The position numbers and the translations under genes are program-made. Below the pieces are notes generated by a model that saw only the letters and a program-made list of their open reading frames with translations, was not told the origin of the DNA and ran no database searches. Shown piece by piece: positions 1 to 4,270 of a DNA stretch of 9,500 nucleotides (its first letter is position 1; each line of letters begins with the position of its first letter). The DNA lies in contig JBCBQD010000232.1 in the NCBI GenBank assembly GCA_039820425.1, positions 1-9,500 of the forward strand. Reading direction: 5' to 3'. This DNA is from SIO4C1 sp039820425 (lineage in GTDB: Bacteria; Cyanobacteriota; Cyanobacteriia; Phormidesmidales; Phormidesmidaceae).

Positions 1-367
1 GATTGCTGACGCTGTCAGCCTGACCTTCGTCGGTGAGGCCAACGCCTCGGCAGCCCATGACAATCAAATCAGCTGAGATTTCATCCGCCACATCACAAAT
101 GACAAAGGCGGGTTTACCTTCTCGTTCAATGGCTTCGGTCTCAATACCTTGCTCGTTAAAGAGGGCCTTCGCTTTTTCCAGGAGTTGGGCAACGGCTTCG
201 GGCGAAGCCTGCTCAGGGTGATTAACGCGCCCCTCGGCGTCAGCCGCCTCCACAACCGACAAAAGATATAAGCGACTCTGGTGAAATTTGATGAGTTCAA
301 CCGCCGTGCCTGCCGCCTGCTGGGCTTCTGGGCTGGCGTCTATGGGGAATAGAACCGTCTTAAACAT
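1..367 (-). CDS. Universal stress protein (UspA family), C-terminus cut by window edge
   Basis: The minus strand is open from ATG at 367 to the left edge: 122 codons are visible and no stop is reached. The product starts MFKTVLFPIDASPEAQQA, the usual beta-1 strand of a Usp fold with the conserved Asp of the ATP-binding pocket (VLFPIDAS). Near the end of the visible part, DLIVMGCRGVGLTDEG followed by ADSVSN matches the family's GxxGxG-type nucleotide-binding loop and the following (S/T)V. Usp proteins are cytoplasmic, usually dimeric, and bind ATP or AMP; they respond to stress, but the role of this paralogue cannot be read from sequence. Typical single-domain length is about 140-170 aa, so only a short tail is missing. 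No good Shine-Dalgarno precedes the ATG. It is transcribed divergently from pgk. Family assignment is secure. Confidence 0.9.
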   Translation of the reverse strand, partial: MFKTVLFPIDASPEAQQAAGTAVELIKFHQSRLYLLSVVEAADAEGRVNHPEQASPEAVAQLLEKAKALFNEQGIETEAIEREGKPAFVICDVADEISADLIVMGCRGVGLTDEGQADSVSN

Positions 368-415
368 GGCTTAGCGTAGAGAAGACACAGACTTAGGTAG
401 AATGATGAGAAATCT

Positions 416-448
416 CAATAGGCGATCATACCTATTGGGTTCTTTTTT
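416..448 (+). terminator. Terminator-like hairpin in the USP-pgk divergent spacer
   Basis: CAATAGG (416-422) pairs perfectly with CCTATTG (431-437) around an 8-nt loop. The pair T415-G438 (wobble) and C414-G439 lengthen the stem, and a T-rich run TTCTTTTTT follows at 440-448. On the plus strand this has the shape of an intrinsic terminator, although no plus-strand gene ends here. It could stop transcripts running antisense to the stress gene, or attenuate a long pgk leader. Confidence 0.5.
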
Positions 449-471
449 AGTGAGTACTCCGCGATCTAGGG

Positions 472-488
472 TAGACAACCTTTGTCTA
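472..488. promoter_or_regulatory. 17-bp perfect palindrome upstream of pgk, candidate operator
   Basis: TAGACAA (472-478) and TTGTCTA (482-488) are perfect inverted arms around CCT. ATCTA (464-468) and TAGAT (493-497) flank it in nearly symmetrical positions. The site lies about 70 bp upstream of the pgk start and has no T-run, so it looks more like a dimeric regulator site than a terminator. The regulator is unknown. Confidence 0.4.
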
Positions 489-541
489 GCTTTAGATTGA
501 GGCGTGCATAACGTAACAATACTGCATTCATATCTGCATTT

Positions 542-548
542 AGGAGGG
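542..548 (+). promoter_or_regulatory. Ribosome binding site fixing the GTG start of pgk
   Basis: AGGAGGG lies 7 nt before GTG at 556. This near-perfect Shine-Dalgarno at ideal spacing supports the GTG start; translation then gives MAKKSIADL, the usual N-terminus of cyanobacterial Pgk. Confidence 0.9.
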
Positions 549-555
549 TAATTCT

Positions 556-1761
556 GTGGCGAAGAAATCCATAGCGGACCTGTCAGCCAGTGACGTGTCA
601 GGCAAACGGGTGCTCATGCGGGCGGACTTCAATGTGCCCCTGGACGATCAGGGCAACATTACGGACGACACGCGGATTCGGGCTGCGCTGCCGACAATTC
701 AAGACCTCACTGGCAAAGGTGCCAAGGTGATTTTGACGAGTCACTTTGGTCGCCCCAAAGGGAAAGTAGTTGACAGCATGCGTTTGACACCAGTGGCTAA
801 TCGTCTGTCTGAGCTATTAGGGCAAACCGTAGTGAAGTGTGACGACTGCATTGGTGATGCTGTGAAGGCCGCCGTGGATGGTTTGCAAGACGGCCAAGTT
901 GCCCTGCTGGAGAATGTTCGCTTTTATGAGGGCGAAACCAGCAACGACCCGGCGTTTGCAGAAAAATTAGCGGCTAATGCAGATCTGTATGTTAATGACG
1001 CGTTTGGGACCGCCCACCGGGCCCATGCCTCGACTGAAGGGGTGACTCAATATCTCAGCCCCTCTGTCAGTGGTTTCTTGATTGAGAAAGAGCTGAAGTA
1101 TTTGCAGAGCACTATCGATAATCCCCAGCGTCCCCTGGCTGCTATCGTCGGCGGTTCTAAGGTGTCTTCAAAAATTGGCGTGATTGATACGCTGCTTGAG
1201 AAGGTCGATAAGCTATTCATTGGCGGCGGCATGATCTTTACCTTCTACAAGGCTCGCGGCCTCAGTGTCGGTAAGTCCCTGGTCGAAGAAGATAAGCTAG
1301 ACCTGGCTAAGTCTCTGGAAGCTAAAGCCAAGGAAAAAGGCGTTGATTTGCTGTTGCCGACCGATGTGGTCGTGGCTGACAACTTTGCCCCCGATGCCAA
1401 TGCTCAGACCGTCAGCATCGATAACATCCCCGATGGCTGGATGGGGCTAGATATCGGTCCTGATTCCATCAAAGTTTTTCAAGCCGCTCTGTCTGAGTGC
1501 AAGAGCGTGATCTGGAACGGTCCGATGGGCGTGTTTGAGTTTGATAAGTTTGCAGCGGGTACAGAAGCGATCGCAAATACCCTGGCCGAGCTCACCGGCA
1601 CTGGCTGCATCACCATCATCGGGGGTGGCGACTCCGTAGCCGCTGTCGAAAAGGTCGGTGTTGCGGAGAAGATGAGCCACATCTCCACTGGCGGCGGCGC
1701 TAGCCTCGAACTACTCGAAGGTAAAACCCTTCCCGGTATTGCTGCCCTCGACGACAAGTAG
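556..1761 (+). CDS. pgk: Phosphoglycerate kinase
   Basis: This 401-aa protein is full length for bacterial Pgk (about 390-415). It interconverts 3-phosphoglycerate plus ATP with 1,3-bisphosphoglycerate plus ADP in the cytosol; in a cyanobacterium it serves both the Calvin cycle and glycolysis. Substrate-binding motifs in the N-domain are RADFNVPLD (22-30), TSHFGRPKGK (61-70), ENVRFYEGE (119-127) and DAFGTAHRAHAST (148-160). The nucleotide-binding C-domain shows GGSKVSSKIGV (199-209), WNGPMGVFEFD (320-330), GGGDSVAAVEK (356-366) and the terminal STGGGASLELLEGK (377-390). The start is GTG with a strong Shine-Dalgarno. The gene stands alone: a divergent stress gene lies upstream with a palindrome in the spacer, and a hairpin terminator lies downstream. 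A HIP1 octamer is inside the coding sequence. Nothing is missing or altered. Confidence 0.98.
   Translation: MAKKSIADLSASDVSGKRVLMRADFNVPLDDQGNITDDTRIRAALPTIQDLTGKGAKVILTSHFGRPKGKVVDSMRLTPVANRLSELLGQTVVKCDDCIGDAVKAAVDGLQDGQVALLENVRFYEGETSNDPAFAEKLAANADLYVNDAFGTAHRAHASTEGVTQYLSPSVSGFLIEKELKYLQSTIDNPQRPLAAIVGGSKVSSKIGVIDTLLEKVDKLFIGGGMIFTFYKARGLSVGKSLVEEDKLDLAKSLEAKAKEKGVDLLLPTDVVVADNFAPDANAQTVSIDNIPDGWMGLDIGPDSIKVFQAALSECKSVIWNGPMGVFEFDKFAAGTEAIANTLAELTGTGCITIIGGGDSVAAVEKVGVAEKMSHISTGGGASLELLEGKTLPGIAALDDK
1567..1574. repeat. HIP1 octamer GCGATCGC (copy 1, in pgk)
   Basis: HIP1 is a palindrome strongly over-represented in most cyanobacterial genomes. This copy is inside the pgk coding sequence. 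Confidence 0.9.
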
Positions 1762-1775
1762 GGGAAAATCCGAAT

Positions 1776-1788
1776 TCAGCAGTGCTGA
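1776..1788. repeat. Small inverted repeat after pgk
   Basis: TCAGCA and TGCTGA form perfect arms around one G, 15 nt after the pgk stop, followed by TTTTAT. The one-base spacing makes it a poor hairpin by itself. It may support the stronger terminator just downstream, or be a protein site. Confidence 0.35.
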
Positions 1789-1798
1789 TTTTATAGTT

Positions 1799-1836
1799 GC
1801 CAAAAGCTTCGCCCTCGGGTGGGGCTTTTGGCTTTT
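1799..1836 (+). terminator. Hairpin terminator of pgk
   Basis: GCCAAAAGC (1799-1807) and GCTTTTGGC (1824-1832) form a perfect 9-bp stem. The region between them can pair further (CGCCC with GGGTG). TTTT follows directly at 1833-1836. It separates pgk from the Uma2 gene. Confidence 0.85.
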
Positions 1837-1877
1837 GGGTTAGGCTATGAAATAAGCATCACAAACGGTGAGTGGTC

Positions 1878-2480
1878 ATGGGTATTTTGCAAATTCAGAC
1901 AGCAGACAGTCCCCTAGAAGTTGCTGTCCCCGCCATGAATAAGATGAGTGATGAGGAATTTGTTGAATTTTGCCTGGCAAATCGAGAACTCCGCATCGAA
2001 CGCACTGCTGAGGGAGAAATTATTGTCATGCCGCCAGCTTTTTCTGATACGGGCAATCGCAACTTTAAAATTGCTCAGCAGTTAGCGAATTGGACAGATC
2101 AAGATGGCAGCGGCCTTGGCTTTGATTCCTCAGCTGGATTTACCCTACCCAATGGTGCAAAGCGCTCTCCGGATGCAGCCTGGATCAAGCTCGAGCGATG
2201 GAATGCCTTAACGTCTGCGCAAAAAGCTTCTTTTGCGCCGATTTGCCCGGACTTTGTGATCGAGCTGCGTTCGGCCAGCGATACGTTGGTTAGTTTGCAA
2301 GATAAAATGCAGGAATACATTGACAATGGCGCTCGCCTTGGGTTCCTGATCGACCGCAAAAATCGCACTGTTCATATTTATCAGTCCGATCGGTCGATTG
2401 AAGTTTTAGAGAATCCCGATATTGTTTTAGGTGACCCGGTGCTACCCGGATTTAAACTCAAGCTCGACAAAATTTGGTGA
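1878..2480 (+). CDS. Uma2-family putative endonuclease (PD-(D/E)XK fold, formerly DUF820)
   Basis: This 200-aa protein belongs to the Uma2 family, which is greatly expanded in cyanobacteria and has a restriction-endonuclease-like fold; no biological role is firmly established for most members. The start is taken as ATG 1878, 6 nt after GGTGA (1867-1871); a GTG two codons upstream is in frame but less well placed. Visible landmarks are MSDEEFVEFC (23-32), the substrate strand GEIIVMPPAFSDTGNRN (46-62), SPDAAWI (98-104) with the first acidic residue Asp99, and CPDFVIELRSASD (123-135) giving the core Asp125 and Glu129. The usual (E/D)xK reads E-L-R here, followed by QDKMQEYIDNGARLGFLID (141-159). 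Arg131 in place of a more typical residue may matter for catalysis, but Uma2 sequences vary there. It is first of a three-gene plus-strand run. Confidence 0.9.
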   Translation: MGILQIQTADSPLEVAVPAMNKMSDEEFVEFCLANRELRIERTAEGEIIVMPPAFSDTGNRNFKIAQQLANWTDQDGSGLGFDSSAGFTLPNGAKRSPDAAWIKLERWNALTSAQKASFAPICPDFVIELRSASDTLVSLQDKMQEYIDNGARLGFLIDRKNRTVHIYQSDRSIEVLENPDIVLGDPVLPGFKLKLDKIW

Positions 2481-2488
2481 GATTATTT

Positions 2489-2494
2489 GGGAGG
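2489..2494 (+). promoter_or_regulatory. Ribosome binding site deciding the start of the small secreted protein
   Basis: GGGAGG lies 9 nt before ATG 2504. It rules in this ATG over an in-frame TTG at 2474 that would overlap the end of the Uma2 gene and would place charged residues before the signal peptide. Confidence 0.8.
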
Positions 2495-2503
2495 ATTCGC
2501 GAG

Positions 2504-2851
2504 ATGAAACGTCTAATGCTCAATGGATTAGCTCTCATAACAATTGTGCTGATGGGCGGTGCGGTCGGCGAAGTCATGCCTTTGGCAATCGCAAGTGAAC
2601 CCCAACCTGAAACCACCCCGCTTACCCAACTGGTTTTTCGTGATAAAACCGTTTTGATTAGCTCTAGTGCAGAGGGCATACAGTATTCGTTGCGGCTGGC
2701 AGATGGTACGGTTTTGGCCGATAACCTGAGCGATGATCAGCTTGCAGCTCAATATCCCGACTTACATGATCAGGTCCAAACCTTAATAGCTGGTTCTAAC
2801 ACTAACGATGATGTCATGATTTGGGGTGGACTGTACTCAACCTTTCCATGA
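2504..2851 (+). CDS. Small secreted or periplasmic conserved hypothetical protein
   Basis: This 115-aa protein has a clear signal peptide: MKR, then a hydrophobic core LNGLALITIVLMGGAVG (6-22), and a likely cleavage after PLAIA (26-30), just before SEPQPETT. The mature part is about 85 aa. It reads LTQLVFRDKTVLISSS, then IQYSLRLADGTVLADNLSDD, then QYPDLHDQVQ, and ends with MIWGGLYSTFP. It resembles small conserved cyanobacterial proteins of unknown function in which a 'DGxVLxxNLS' turn is followed by a short helix and a terminal 'W(A/G)G'; that resemblance is from memory, not a search. It starts 23 nt after the Uma2 stop, and its TGA overlaps the next ATG, so it is probably co-translated with the methyltransferase. 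No catalytic motif or cysteine pair is visible. Function is unknown. Confidence 0.75.
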   Translation: MKRLMLNGLALITIVLMGGAVGEVMPLAIASEPQPETTPLTQLVFRDKTVLISSSAEGIQYSLRLADGTVLADNLSDDQLAAQYPDLHDQVQTLIAGSNTNDDVMIWGGLYSTFP

Positions 2852-4206
2852 CAACTGAGCCAACGCCTGACTCTGAGTTACTGCCTATCGTTGCAAATCA
2901 AATTGACGCTGCACCTCAGCAACAGATTTCTTTTGCTGAGTTTATGGAATTGGTGCTTTACCATCCCAAACATGGCTACTACGCGTCAAAAGCGGCCATA
3001 TTTGGCCCCCAAGGCGATTTCATTACCTCCCCCCATTGGGGCCATGATTTTGGTGAGCTGCTAGCGGTCCAGTTTGCGGACCTATGGAACCTGTTAGAGC
3101 GTCCTCAACCGTTTCAACTGGTTGAAATGGGAGCCGGTCAAGGTTTGGTCGCAGCAGATGTGCTCAGCTATCTCCAGCGGCATCACCCTGACTGCTTTGC
3201 CGCTCTGGAATACACTATCGTTGAAAAATCAGCTGCCCTCAAGGCTGACCAACAGCAGCGACTTGCTCCCTGGCAGGCGTTTTTGCAATGGACGTCTTTG
3301 GATGAGATCGCACCCATCACTGGCTGTATTTTCTCCAATGAACTGGTTGATGCGTTTCCGGTACATTTGGTGGAGAAGAGGCAGGGACAGCTTTGGGAAG
3401 TGTTTGTGGCAAATGGAGATGGGGGAGTTGAAGCAGATGAGGGAGATGGGGAAGGAAGACGCGGGCTTCGACGTGAGCGCTCAGCCGAACGGGACGCGGG
3501 GACGCGGGGACGCGGGGATGGCCCATCACCCATCACCCATCACCCATTACCCATCACCCATCACCCATCACCCATCACCCATTTCACCGAAGTTCTCGCG
3601 CCCGTCTCAACCCCTCAAATCAATGAATACTTCGCCCTGGTCGGCATCGATCTCTTATCGGGGCAATACCCGGATGGCTATCGGACGGAGGTAAATTTAG
3701 CGGCTCTGGATTGGGTGGCTGCGATCGCAGCCAAACTCCACAGAGGTTACGTACTCACCATTGATTACGGGCATCTAGCCCACCGCTACTACAGCCCCGC
3801 CCGACGCAGCGGCACGCTGAAATGCTATTACCAACATCGACATCACGATAATCCTTATTTATATATGGGCGAGCAAGACATCACCGCCCACGTTGATTTC
3901 ACCGCGTTAGAAAAACAAGGTCAACCCCTTGGATTGGAGAAGGTGGGTTTCACTCAGCAGGCATTATTTCTCATGGCGCTAGGCATTGGGGATCGCATGG
4001 CCGCATTATCACAAGCCAGATCACAGCCACAAGCCGGATCACAGCAAACACTCCAGTCGCTATTACAGCGGCGAGAAACCCTAAGGCAGTTGATTGATCC
4101 CATGGGGTTGGGCAACTTTGGGGTTTTATTACAGAGCAAGGCTGTCGAGAACCCACAGCTACCCAAAGGGTTTCAAGAACCAGAAATGGCTAGTAGCCGG
4201 ATATAG
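2848..4206 (+). CDS. SAM-dependent methyltransferase, NDUFAF7/MidA-like (DUF185), with in-frame low-complexity insert
   Basis: The ATG at 2848 overlaps the preceding TGA as ATGA, suggesting translational coupling; there is no separate Shine-Dalgarno. The 452-aa product matches the DUF185/Methyltransf_28 family, whose mitochondrial member NDUFAF7 methylates an arginine of a complex I subunit. Whether the cyanobacterial protein acts on NDH-1 is inference. Visible motifs: ISFAEFMELVLYHPKHGYY (27-45), GDFITSPHWGHDFGELLA (56-73), SAM motif I LVEMGAGQG (91-99), IFSNELVDAFPVHLVEK (161-177), FTEVLAPVSTP (246-256), YPDGYRTEVN, VLTIDYGH, and a C-terminal DPMGLGNFGVLLQSK. Residues about 190-245 are a foreign-looking block of Gly/Glu/Arg followed by PITHHPS repeats, coded by tandem 8- and 7-nt units. 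It sits in a loop between conserved strands, so the enzyme may stay active. Normal length would be about 390-400 aa. Confidence 0.92.
   Translation: MTTEPTPDSELLPIVANQIDAAPQQQISFAEFMELVLYHPKHGYYASKAAIFGPQGDFITSPHWGHDFGELLAVQFADLWNLLERPQPFQLVEMGAGQGLVAADVLSYLQRHHPDCFAALEYTIVEKSAALKADQQQRLAPWQAFLQWTSLDEIAPITGCIFSNELVDAFPVHLVEKRQGQLWEVFVANGDGGVEADEGDGEGRRGLRRERSAERDAGTRGRGDGPSPITHHPLPITHHPSPITHFTEVLAPVSTPQINEYFALVGIDLLSGQYPDGYRTEVNLAALDWVAAIAAKLHRGYVLTIDYGHLAHRYYSPARRSGTLKCYYQHRHHDNPYLYMGEQDITAHVDFTALEKQGQPLGLEKVGFTQQALFLMALGIGDRMAALSQARSQPQAGSQQTLQSLLQRRETLRQLIDPMGLGNFGVLLQSKAVENPQLPKGFQEPEMASSRI
3474..3483. repeat. Palindromic module opening the methyltransferase insert
   Basis: TGAGCGCTCA is a perfect 10-bp palindrome. 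Just outside it, TTCG (3468-3471) pairs with CGAA (3486-3489) across a small internal loop, giving a hairpin immediately before the GGGGACGC octamers. The TTCGAC...GCTCAGCCGAA form resembles a dispersed repeat I recall from cyanobacterial genomes; I could not check this. Confidence 0.6.
3490..3521. repeat. Octanucleotide tandem repeat GGGGACGC
   Basis: Four 8-nt units lie head to tail: CGGGACGC, GGGGACGC, GGGGACGC, GGGGATGG. They encode part of the Asp-Ala-Gly-Thr-Arg-Gly-Arg-Gly segment of the methyltransferase insert. Confidence 0.9.
3522..3584. repeat. Heptanucleotide tandem repeat CCCATCA, nine units
   Basis: Nine 7-nt units fill exactly 63 bp: seven perfect CCCATCA, one CCCATTA (unit 4) and a final CCCATTT. 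Because 7 is not a multiple of 3, any frame reads the same seven-codon cycle, here PITHHPS. The total of 63 bp keeps the methyltransferase frame. The opposite strand (TGATGGG) meets TGA in every frame, so the array is tolerable only in this orientation within a gene. Confidence 0.95.
3721..3728. repeat. HIP1 octamer GCGATCGC (copy 2, in methyltransferase)
   Basis: Perfect GCGATCGC inside the coding sequence. Confidence 0.9.
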
Positions 4207-4270
4207 ATCGACGCAGGGGTGAGGAGAGGAGAGGACGCAGTTACTAGGGGCTGAGCTGTCTCCAGAGGTG

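Noticed and set aside
481..524. Sigma-70 promoter for pgk (for example TTGTCT with GCATAA)
   Set aside because: Matches to -10 are poor and spacing is 18-19 bp; several equally weak combinations exist, so none was listed.
1826..1853. Promoter for the Uma2 gene using TATGAA
   Set aside because: Any -35 would fall inside the pgk terminator stem and none matches at 16-18 bp.
3522..3584. CCCATCA array as a CRISPR or telomere-like array
   Set aside because: Units are 7 nt with no spacers, no cas genes are nearby, and the array is inside a coding frame.
3122..3694. 190-codon plus-strand frame overlapping the methyltransferase
   Set aside because: It is a +1 shadow kept open by the stop-free heptamer cycle; its peptide has no family features, while the overlapping frame carries all conserved methyltransferase motifs.
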